Part shown: positions 1 through 5,291 of the stretch, one piece after another
Layout of the letters: every line of letters begins with the position of its first letter
Position numbering within the stretch: position 1 is the stretch's first letter
DNA from: Haloarculaceae archaeon
GTDB lineage: Archaea; Halobacteriota; Halobacteria; Halobacteriales; Haloarculaceae
Reading direction: 5' to 3'
Length of the DNA: 6,526 bases
NCBI GenBank assembly: GCA_018609945.1
Contig: JAHENO010000079.1
Coordinates: 1 to 6,526 of the forward strand
Made by a program: the position numbers and the translations under genes
The notes under the pieces: generated by a model
The model's input: the letters and a program-made list of their open reading frames with translations, nothing else
The model's database searches: none
Told to the model about the DNA's origin: nothing

Positions 1-1
1 C

Positions 2-673
2 ATCGCGCCGGACCTGCCCGGATTCGGGCACTCCGACCGGCCGCCGCTCCTGTACTCGGCGTCGCTGTACGCGACGTTCGCCGGCGACGCCATCGAGGAC
101 CTGACCGACGAGCGGCCGGTCGTCGTCGCCTCGTCGCTGTCGGGCGCGTACGCCGCGATGGGCGCCCGCGACGCCGGCGTGGAGAGACTGGTGCTGGTCT
201 GTCCCACCGACACCTCGATGGGGGGGCGGCGGACCTGGCTGCGGTCCATCGTCCGGACACCGGTGATCGGGCAGGGATTGTTCAACCTCACGGTCAGCAA
301 GCCCGCAATCCGCTACTTCCACGCCGATCACGGGTACTACGATACGGCCAATCTCACGGACGAGGTGGTCGACTACGAGTGGACCACTGCACACCAGCCC
401 GGCGCCCGGTTCGCGCCCGCGTCGTTCATCAGCGGCTTCCTCGACCCCGAGGAGGACCTCGACGACGTCCTTGCGGACCTCGAGGTCCCGATCACGCTCG
501 TGTGGGGCCGGGAGGCCGAGATCACCCCGCTCACACAGGGGCGGACGCTGGCCCGGCGCGCCGACGCGCGCCTCGTCGTCTTCGACGAGTCGTTACTGTT
601 GCCACACGTCGAACACCCCGACCAGTTCGTCGACGCCGTCCGGGGTGACGTTGCCGCGGAGGGCGACGGGTAG
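2..673 (+). CDS. alpha/beta hydrolase fold protein, 3' part
   Basis: This is the C-terminal 223 residues of a serine-hydrolase-like protein; the start is outside the window. Near the left edge is the strand-turn motif DLPGFGHSDRP (visible residues 4-14), typical of the oxyanion region. The nucleophile elbow follows as ASSLSGAY (residues 43-50), with Ser45 as the probable nucleophile; the usual GxSxGG is relaxed to ASSLSG. A cap region containing many aromatic residues follows. The late strand plus acid motif reads LVWGREAEITPL, and the probable catalytic His is His202 in LLPHVEHP. The acid is odd: the residue aligned with the usual Asp is Ala, with Glu on either side. The gene ends at TAG and is followed by about 230 nt without a standard gene. 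The family covers esterases, haloalkane dehalogenases and C-C hydrolases, so the substrate cannot be told. The fold call is firm; activity is inferred. Confidence 0.85.
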   Translation: MAPDLPGFGHSDRPPLLYSASLYATFAGDAIEDLTDERPVVVASSLSGAYAAMGARDAGVERLVLVCPTDTSMGGRRTWLRSIVRTPVIGQGLFNLTVSKPAIRYFHADHGYYDTANLTDEVVDYEWTTAHQPGARFAPASFISGFLDPEEDLDDVLADLEVPITLVWGREAEITPLTQGRTLARRADARLVVFDESLLLPHVEHPDQFVDAVRGDVAAEGDG

Positions 674-741
674 CCTCGGAACCGCGTTCGGCTACCGGTC
701 CGGGTCTGTCACGTCCGCGCACCTCGGGCGGCGGGTGCGGC

Positions 742-909
742 TCACCCGAACACGAGAACGGCACTGTGAATCGTCACCGCCAGCGTGACCGCCGCGAAGA
801 GGCCCAGAAAGAGTGCGGCGTTGGGGTCCGAGAGCAGCGCCCACGCGGCGGAGTGTAAAGAGGGGGTCTCCCGCGCCGGACCTGGCCTCGTCGGGGCGAC
901 CGCTGTCCG
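742..909 (-). other. open stretch encoding a TM helix, no start codon (possible gene remnant or C-terminal extension)
   Basis: The minus strand reads 55 sense codons and then TGA at 744-742. The last ~35 residues look like a real small membrane protein: WALLSDPNAALFLGLF followed by AAVTLAVTIHSAVLVFG, one hydrophobic helix near the C-terminus. No ATG, GTG or TTG exists in this frame downstream of the upstream gene's stop, and the stretch is exactly in frame with that stop (TGA, 912-910). Possible explanations are a decayed small gene that lost its start, a frameshift or sequencing error, a non-standard start such as CTG, or chance. I do not recognise a family. The codon choice and hydrophobic pattern look more like coding sequence than the other frames here. 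Confidence 0.35.
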
Positions 910-1107
910 TCAGTCGAGGATATCGGAGACACGACGTGGCTCGCCGGACAGCGCCGGGTCCTTCTCGATTATTTTCAGCACCTCGTGGTCGGTGACCTCG
1001 GGATAGGCCTTGCCGATGGCGTCCTCGATGAGCGACTTCTCAAGGCGGAACTCCGTTCCCTGGTATATCACGTCGACGCCGCGCTCGTCGAAGGAGAGGA
1101 CAGTCAT
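910..1107 (-). CDS. DUF5800 family small protein
   Basis: This is a 65-residue acidic soluble protein beginning MTVLSFDERGVDV, with FRLEKSLIEDA, YPEVTDHEVLKII and a C-terminal GEPRRVSDILD. That order matches the small haloarchaeal family DUF5800, whose members are about this length. Function is unknown; no membrane segment, signal peptide or metal motif is visible. Two ATG codons lie close together, at 1113 and 1107. I prefer 1107 because it matches the family's usual MT-x-LSF start and lies about 28 nt from an AT-rich box, as expected for leaderless transcription; starting at 1113 would add only Met-Ala. Longer upstream ORF extensions run antisense-like through the DUF371 gene and are artefacts. 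It follows the DUF371 gene by 68 nt. Confidence 0.8.
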   Translation of the reverse strand: MTVLSFDERGVDVIYQGTEFRLEKSLIEDAIGKAYPEVTDHEVLKIIEKDPALSGEPRRVSDILD

Positions 1108-1130
1108 GGCCATCCGTACGTGGTTCGTGA

Positions 1131-1140
1131 CCAAAAATGT
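1131..1140 (-). promoter_or_regulatory. TATA-like box for the DUF5800 gene
   Basis: The minus strand reads ACATTTTTGG in otherwise GC-rich sequence. Its centre is about 28 nt upstream of the ATG at 1107 and 22 nt upstream of the one at 1113. This fits an archaeal promoter driving a leaderless mRNA and supports the second ATG as start. No Shine-Dalgarno is seen. Confidence 0.5.
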
Positions 1141-1175
1141 ACAGACGCGACCGAGACTGCAAGTCGGTACAGCGG

Positions 1176-1595
1176 TCACTTTCGGTCCACTGTCAGCGTC
1201 AGGGACAGGTCCGCACCGCCGGCCAGCGCGGCGACGAAATCCCGGTCGAAGTCGGCGGCCGCGGCGTCGGCCTCGACCATGACCGTCCGGTCGTCGATGT
1301 ACTCGCTGGTGCGACAGACGAGGCTCCTGTCGCTGGAAAGGAGCAGGTCGGGGTCTCCGCGCCCCTCGACGTGCTCGGTATAGCCAGCGGCCTCGAGAGT
1401 CGCGACGATCCTCGCGTCGGCCGACCGGCAGGCCTCGACGAATTCGGGATCGAAGTCCCCCGGCGTCCGGCCGGCGTCGACACCCAGGATGCAGTCGCCA
1501 GCGGGCGTCAGATAGTCGTCGCTCGTCACCTCGAACGTGCTCGCGTGTCGGGCCGAGACGTGCTCGTGGCCGCTCGCGCGGACGACCTCCTGCAT
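1176..1595 (-). CDS. DUF371 family protein
   Basis: This is a 139-residue soluble protein starting MQEVVRASGHEHVSARH, with the family hallmark TFEVTSDDYLTPAGDCILGV (residues ~20-39). After that comes a helix rich in acidic and alanine residues, then a C-terminal beta-rich part ending LSLTLTVDRK. The N-terminal pattern (V-x-A-x-GH, then T-x-E-VT-x-DDYLTP-x-GDCI-x-GV) is that of the archaeal DUF371 family, and the length is typical. Function is unknown; the single Cys and the conserved Asp-rich loop have no assigned role. The ATG is at 1595. The upstream DUF373 gene stops 38 nt earlier and no TATA-like box sits near -27, so it is probably co-transcribed with that gene. Confidence 0.85.
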   Translation of the reverse strand: MQEVVRASGHEHVSARHASTFEVTSDDYLTPAGDCILGVDAGRTPGDFDPEFVEACRSADARIVATLEAAGYTEHVEGRGDPDLLLSSDRSLVCRTSEYIDDRTVMVEADAAAADFDRDFVAALAGGADLSLTLTVDRK

Positions 1596-1633
1596 GGATG
1601 GACGTGTGTCCGGGAGCCACTTGAGCGGGCAGG

Positions 1634-2761
1634 TTAGGACCGGCGCTGCTCGATCCCGACCTCGACGTCGGAGCCACTGACGTAGGCCGCCACGCGAACG
1701 CCGAGCAGGCTGATCAGGATCGACGCGAGGATGAACAGCGCCAGGTGTGAGCCGGACGCGAGCCTGAGGCCGTCGATGGCGACCGGACCGAGCTCGGTCG
1801 ACGGGATCGACACCGTCTCGAAGACGCCAGACCGTTCGAGGAAGTACACGGCGAACCCCCGGACAGCGAGCCCGACGGCGAGGGCGACGAACGGGAGATT
1901 CACGTACGCGCTCCCGAGTTCGTCGTCCCGGATGAGTTCGTCGATGAGCCGGCCGGTGCTCGCTGCCAGCGCCGCGGCGGTCAGCCAGGGGACGCTGTGG
2001 TAGGCGAACCGCATCGCGAGGATGAACTCGCCGAGCCCCTCCGCGTCCATCCCGGACACCCCGAGCGCGCCCGCGAACAGTCCGACGAGCGCCAGGCCGA
2101 CCCCGACGACGTAGGTCACGAGCGACACCTGCCCGGAGTACAGCGCCTCGCGCGTCCCGGCGGGGACGCGAGCCACGAACGCGTCGATTCCCAGCCCCTT
2201 GTAGAGCAAGAAGAGCCCGACAGCGGCGGCGATGGCGCCGACCGCGACCGTCGGGCTGTCCGCGACGAACAGCAAAACGGGGAACGCGAGCAGTGCCGCT
2301 CCGAACGGGATGAGAACCGACTTGCGGAGTTGCTCGTCGGCGAGGAACTGCTTGAGGAGGTAGTAGGTGGACTCTATGTCGCGGGCCTGCCGGACCACCA
2401 CCCGGTCGACGGCGTCGACGGTCACGCGGCTCTCGACGATGGGAACCAAGCGCTCGTCCTCCGCGCTGTCGACGACCACCACCGCCGACTCGGGGTCGTA
2501 CTCGTCGATCAGTTGTTCGACCTGGCGTGCCACCTCGCGGTCACCGGCGACCGATTCGCCCGCGACAGAGACGACTGCGACGACCGCGTCGTCGATATCG
2601 CGGGCCACTCGCAGGCCCTCGAGGAGGCAGTTGACCCGGCTGTCTTCGGGGTCGTCGACCCCCAGCGTCGTGACGAGCGACTCGACGGGCTCCCGACCCA
2701 CGACCGGGGGTTCGATGTCGAGGGCATCGCCGCGGTGGAGGCAGACGACCAGCGTGCTCAC
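1634..2761 (-). CDS. DUF373 family membrane protein
   Basis: This 375-residue protein has a soluble N-terminal domain (about 1-145) and a membrane domain. The N-terminal part has alternating beta strands (LVVCLHR, AVVAVVSVAG, SAVVVVDSAEDERLVPIV) and the family motifs PPVVGREPVESL and DDPEDSRVNCLLEGLRVA, which identify archaeal DUF373. The C-terminal part carries about six hydrophobic segments, near 148-166, 171-190, 212-236, 257-270, 288-309 and 339-362. Family function is unknown. The usual aspartate-rich start of this family (DRDNDLG-like) is replaced by LHRGDALDI, so this may be a diverged paralogue. Translation probably begins at GTG (2761), because a clear TATA-like box lies 27 nt upstream; the overlapping ATG at 2787 is in another frame. 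It is the first gene of the leftward unit with DUF371. Confidence 0.85.
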   Translation of the reverse strand: MSTLVVCLHRGDALDIEPPVVGREPVESLVTTLGVDDPEDSRVNCLLEGLRVARDIDDAVVAVVSVAGESVAGDREVARQVEQLIDEYDPESAVVVVDSAEDERLVPIVESRVTVDAVDRVVVRQARDIESTYYLLKQFLADEQLRKSVLIPFGAALLAFPVLLFVADSPTVAVGAIAAAVGLFLLYKGLGIDAFVARVPAGTREALYSGQVSLVTYVVGVGLALVGLFAGALGVSGMDAEGLGEFILAMRFAYHSVPWLTAAALAASTGRLIDELIRDDELGSAYVNLPFVALAVGLAVRGFAVYFLERSGVFETVSIPSTELGPVAIDGLRLASGSHLALFILASILISLLGVRVAAYVSGSDVEVGIEQRRS

Positions 2762-2783
2762 GGCCGAATTCTAACGGCTGGAA

Positions 2784-2792
2784 CATAAAAAT
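2784..2792 (-). promoter_or_regulatory. TATA-like box for the DUF373 gene
   Basis: The minus strand reads ATTTTTATG. Its centre is 27 nt from the GTG start at 2761, the spacing expected for archaeal TATA-driven leaderless transcription. This supports GTG as the true start and a transcript separate from the eIF2B-like gene upstream. Confidence 0.6.
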
Positions 2793-2827
2793 CCTCCCGC
2801 ACCGTCGACCTGCAAACCGGTCGTCGA

Positions 2828-3688
2828 TCACGCGCCACGGAACTCTTCGATACCTTCGTCGGTCACGACCGAATCCAGCAGCCGCGTCGGCGTCGCGTCG
2901 TAGGCCGGATTGTCGATCTCGAACCCGCGGGCGGGTTCGAGCATCACCTCGCTGGCCGGGCGGCGTTCGTTCTCGAAGACGAACCCGCTGTCGACGAGTT
3001 TGGCTGCCGAACCGACGACCGTGACGGGCACGCCGACGTCCGCCGCGGCCGTGGCGATGGGATAGGTGCCGACGCGGTTGTAGAGGCTGTCATCGACGAT
3101 ACAGCTCATCCCGAAGACGACGCGGTCACACTCGGGGAGGCAGTGGCCACTCGCGGAGTCGACCACCAGGTGCGTCTCCACCGCGTCGATGTCCGCGAGC
3201 CGGCGTGCCATCTTGCGTCCGAGGTAGCGTGGGCGCGCCTCGGTGACGTAGACGGTGAACGTCGCGCCGTCGTCGACGGCGGTCTCGATGGCCGAGAGCA
3301 CCGTCGACGAGTAGTCGTGAGTGAGGAGCGTTGCCTCGCCGGCGAGTAGTTCCGCGGCCCGCTCGGCGGCCCGCCGTTTGCCCCTCTCCACGCGCTCGAT
3401 GACGTCCTCGATGGCGCCGAGAGTCAGTTCCTGTGCCTCGGCGACCGTCCCGGGGTCGGCGGCAGTGACGGTCGCGACGATTTCGCGCTGGGTATTGTGC
3501 AGCGACGCGTGCGAGGGGTTCGCACGCCGGAGGATGCTGCTGTTGCGATCCAGCGATTGGAGGTACTCCTCGACGGTCGGAAACTCCCGCTCTGTGAGTT
3601 CCCGGAGCGCACGCGCTGCCTTGACCGCGACGACCGAGGAACTGTGCGTCTGCATGTCCGCGATCTCCTCGGCTGTCTCGTCGATCAT
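2828..3688 (-). CDS. eIF2B-alpha-like protein (eIF2B/MtnA/R15P isomerase superfamily), probably non-catalytic
   Basis: This 286-residue protein has an N-terminal helical domain (about 1-115) and a Rossmann-like C-terminal domain. Diagnostic parts are LLTHDYSSTVL (121-131), FTVYVTEARPRYLGRKMARRL (~144-164), DRVVFGMSCIVDD (188-200), NRVGTYPIA (204-212) and the family tail IDNPAYDATPTRLLDSVVT. Known members are methylthioribose-1-phosphate isomerase, archaeal ribose-1,5-bisphosphate isomerase of the AMP pathway, and eIF2B regulatory subunits. The isomerases need a Cys in the THC motif and an Asp in the VGAD motif. Here those positions are Asp125 and Ser195, so isomerase activity is unlikely. The YVTE-x-RP motif resembles eIF2B-alpha. 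Partner and role are unknown; ligand sensing is an inference. I chose ATG 3688 because the upstream 37 codons overlap the rtcB end and are not family-like. It lies 40 nt after rtcB and may be co-transcribed; a weak box (CATTTG) sits near -28. Confidence 0.85.
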   Translation of the reverse strand: MIDETAEEIADMQTHSSSVVAVKAARALRELTEREFPTVEEYLQSLDRNSSILRRANPSHASLHNTQREIVATVTAADPGTVAEAQELTLGAIEDVIERVERGKRRAAERAAELLAGEATLLTHDYSSTVLSAIETAVDDGATFTVYVTEARPRYLGRKMARRLADIDAVETHLVVDSASGHCLPECDRVVFGMSCIVDDSLYNRVGTYPIATAAADVGVPVTVVGSAAKLVDSGFVFENERRPASEVMLEPARGFEIDNPAYDATPTRLLDSVVTDEGIEEFRGA

Positions 3689-3728
3689 GCCTCGGCAATC
3701 GCGTCGCCGCGACAAATGGCTTTCCCGG

Positions 3729-5189
3729 CTACCCTTTGATGTTGCAGACCGGAAAGGTGCGGGCCACGCGGTCGCCGATACCCAGCGCGTCGGAGACACG
3801 GACCACCTCGTCGACGTCCTTGTAGACGCCGGGGGCCTCCTCGGCGACGGTCGCCCCGCTCTGTGCCTTGACGTAGACGTGGTCCTGCTCGCGCAGGTCG
3901 TCCATCACGTCCTCGCCCCAGTACTCCTGTTTGGCCTGGGTGCGCGACATCAGGCGCCCGGCACCGTGGGCGGTCGAGCCGAACGTCTCGCCGAGCGAGT
4001 GTTCGCCCCCCCGAAGCACGTAGCTGCCCGCACCCATGCTCCCGGGGATGATGATGGGCTGGCCAACGTCCCTGTAGACCCGCGGGACCTGCGGGTGGCC
4101 CGCGGGGAAGGCCCGCGTCGCGCCCTTCCGGTGGACGAACACCTCCCGGTCGGTCCCGTCGATGTCGTGGACCTCCCGCTTGGCGATGTTGTGTGCCACG
4201 TCGTACAGGAGGTCCATCCCCATCTCCTCCCACGGGGTGTCGAACACCTGCTCGAAGACCCGCCGGGTGCGGTGCATGATCAGCTGGCGGTTCACCCACG
4301 CGAAGTTGATCGCCGCACACATCGCCCGGTAGTACTCCTCTGCGAGATGGGAGCCGGCGGGCGCGGCCGCCAGTTCCTTGTCGGGCAGCCTGTTCAGCAG
4401 GCCCTGGTGGGTCTGCTCGATCTCGCGGAGGTAGTCCGTGCAGACCTGGTGACCCAACCCTCGCGACCCGCAGTGGATCAGGACGACGATCTGATCCTCG
4501 GAGAGACCGAAGTCCGCGGCGACGTCACTGCGGTAGATGTCGGTCACGCGCTGGACCTCCAGGAAGTGGTTGCCGCTGCCGAGGCTACCCACCTGGTTCT
4601 TCCCGCGGTCCTTTGCCTCCTTCGAGACCGCGGCGGCGTCTGCCTCGGGTCGGCGCCCCTCGTCCTCGCAGTGAACGAGGTCGTCCTCCACGGCGAAGTC
4701 CTGTTCGAGGGCCCAGTCCATCCCGCGCTCGAGGATGGCCTCGACGTCCGCCATCGCCCCCTCGTAGACGCCGCCGCCGCCCAGCCCCGAGGGGATGTTG
4801 GCGAACAGTTTGTCGACGAGTTCCTCCTCGCGCCCCCTCAGATCCGCATATATGAGGTTTGTTTTCATCATTCTCACCCCACAATTAATGTCATAGCCCA
4901 CAGCTCCGGGGCTAATACAGCCATTTTCGGCGTCGAGAGCTGCGACCCCGCCGACGGGGAAGCCATAGCCCTGGTGGCCGTCGGGCATGCAGACGGCGTA
5001 CTTCTGGATGCCGGGGAGGTGAGTGGTGTTTTGCAACTGCTGGAGAGTCTTGTCCTGTTTGATCTCCTCGAGGAGGCGCTCGCTGGCGAGGACGCGTGCC
5101 GGGACGCGCATCTCGCCGGACTGCGGGATTTCCCAGACGTAGTCCCGGACCTTCTCGAGCGTGACGGAACCGGCGTCGAACGTGGTCAT
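3729..5189 (-). CDS. rtcB: RtcB family RNA ligase (3'-phosphate/5'-OH tRNA-splicing ligase)
   Basis: This 486-residue protein is a complete, intein-free RtcB. RtcB joins RNA 2',3'-cyclic-phosphate or 3'-phosphate ends to 5'-OH ends, using GTP and Mn2+ through a histidine-GMP intermediate. In archaea it seals tRNA exons after the splicing endonuclease. Expected active-site residues are present: Asp100 and Cys103 in GYDINCGVR, Asn207/His208 in GSGNHFLEVQ, His239 in LIHCGSRGLGHQ, His333 in VAHNIAKRE, the guanylylated His408 in STAHGAGRLMSR, and Lys485 near the C-terminus. MPDGHQGYGFPVGG (68-81) is the family signature. The ATG at 5189 lies 26-27 nt from a TATA-like box; longer in-frame extension runs antisense through the channel gene and is rejected. 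Residues ~88-117 use AT-rich codons unlike the rest, centred on the intein insertion site. The eIF2B-like gene follows. Confidence 0.97.
   Translation of the reverse strand: MTTFDAGSVTLEKVRDYVWEIPQSGEMRVPARVLASERLLEEIKQDKTLQQLQNTTHLPGIQKYAVCMPDGHQGYGFPVGGVAALDAENGCISPGAVGYDINCGVRMMKTNLIYADLRGREEELVDKLFANIPSGLGGGGVYEGAMADVEAILERGMDWALEQDFAVEDDLVHCEDEGRRPEADAAAVSKEAKDRGKNQVGSLGSGNHFLEVQRVTDIYRSDVAADFGLSEDQIVVLIHCGSRGLGHQVCTDYLREIEQTHQGLLNRLPDKELAAAPAGSHLAEEYYRAMCAAINFAWVNRQLIMHRTRRVFEQVFDTPWEEMGMDLLYDVAHNIAKREVHDIDGTDREVFVHRKGATRAFPAGHPQVPRVYRDVGQPIIIPGSMGAGSYVLRGGEHSLGETFGSTAHGAGRLMSRTQAKQEYWGEDVMDDLREQDHVYVKAQSGATVAEEAPGVYKDVDEVVRVSDALGIGDRVARTFPVCNIKG
4839..4928 (-). other. AT-rich foreign-codon tract in rtcB centred on the intein insertion site
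   Basis: Residues 88-117 of RtcB are encoded by codons rare in this genome: ATT, AAT, TGT, AGA, AAA, ACA, ATA, TAT and GAT. Counting by hand, 38 of 87 bases (4842-4928, 29 codons) are G or C, about 44%, against clearly GC-rich, C/G-ending codons on both sides. The amino acids stay conserved. The midpoint, about 4883/4884, is the junction between Asn102 and Cys103 in GYDINCGVR, where archaeal RtcB inteins are inserted. The change is therefore mostly synonymous, local and centred on a homing site. Interpreted as a co-conversion scar of a lost intein; see findings. Confidence 0.75.
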
Positions 5190-5210
5190 ACCACACACTC
5201 CGCCGGGGAC

Positions 5211-5220
5211 GGAAAAGAAG
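5211..5220 (-). promoter_or_regulatory. TATA-like box for rtcB
   Basis: The minus strand reads CTTCTTTTCC, centred 26-27 nt before the rtcB ATG at 5189. It is directly preceded by ACACAAC, the same heptamer found before the divergent channel promoter. A leaderless rtcB transcript is likely. Confidence 0.5.
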
Positions 5221-5260
5221 GTTGTGTGCGGGGCCAGCCATCCGGAACCCACGACACAAC
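5221..5260. repeat. 7-bp inverted repeat between divergent promoters
   Basis: GTTGTGT at 5221-5227 and ACACAAC at 5254-5260 form a perfect inverted repeat with a 26-nt spacer. Each arm abuts the TATA-like box of one divergent gene on its upstream side, so both promoters read ACACAAC, one or two bases, then a pyrimidine/T-rich box. That is the position of the TFB recognition element, or of a transcription-factor site overlapping it. Confidence 0.55.
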
Positions 5261-5262
5261 GC

Positions 5263-5268
5263 TTTTTT
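5263..5268 (+). promoter_or_regulatory. TATA-like box for the mechanosensitive channel gene
   Basis: A run of six T bases is centred 26-27 nt before the ATG at 5292, preceded by ACACAACGC. The spacing matches the other promoters in this window and predicts a leaderless or nearly leaderless mRNA. Confidence 0.5.
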
Positions 5269-5291
5269 CCCGGCGGGGGTTCGCTTGGGGC

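Noticed and set aside
674..906. A terminator or non-coding RNA in the gap after the hydrolase
   Set aside because: I see no T-rich run or stable hairpin followed by T's. Apart from the start-less membrane frame, nothing in this gap is supportable.
1108..1677. Long N-terminal extension of the DUF5800 frame
   Set aside because: It passes through the DUF371 gene in another frame, is rich in Arg and Pro, and family members are about 65 residues.
1997..2788. Plus-strand 263-codon frame opposite the DUF373 gene
   Set aside because: Its composition (Asp/Arg/Val/His-rich) is the antisense image of acidic coding sequence. The opposite strand encodes a recognisable membrane protein with a good promoter.
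2924..2941. GAACCCGCGGGCGGGTTC palindrome-like sequence in the eIF2B-like gene as a hairpin terminator
   Set aside because: It lies inside conserved coding sequence (the EPARGFE region), has no T-run after it, and GC-rich self-complementarity is common here.
4839..4928. An intact intein or inserted mobile element in rtcB
   Set aside because: The RtcB reading frame is continuous here, with normal extein sequence and no splicing-domain or endonuclease motifs. Only codon usage is foreign.
3321..5291. Very long plus-strand open frame, more than 650 codons, running into the channel gene
   Set aside because: It is exactly antisense to rtcB and the eIF2B-like gene. Lack of stops is expected opposite GC-rich haloarchaeal coding sequence; the translation is low-complexity and matches no family until the channel's own ATG at 5292.
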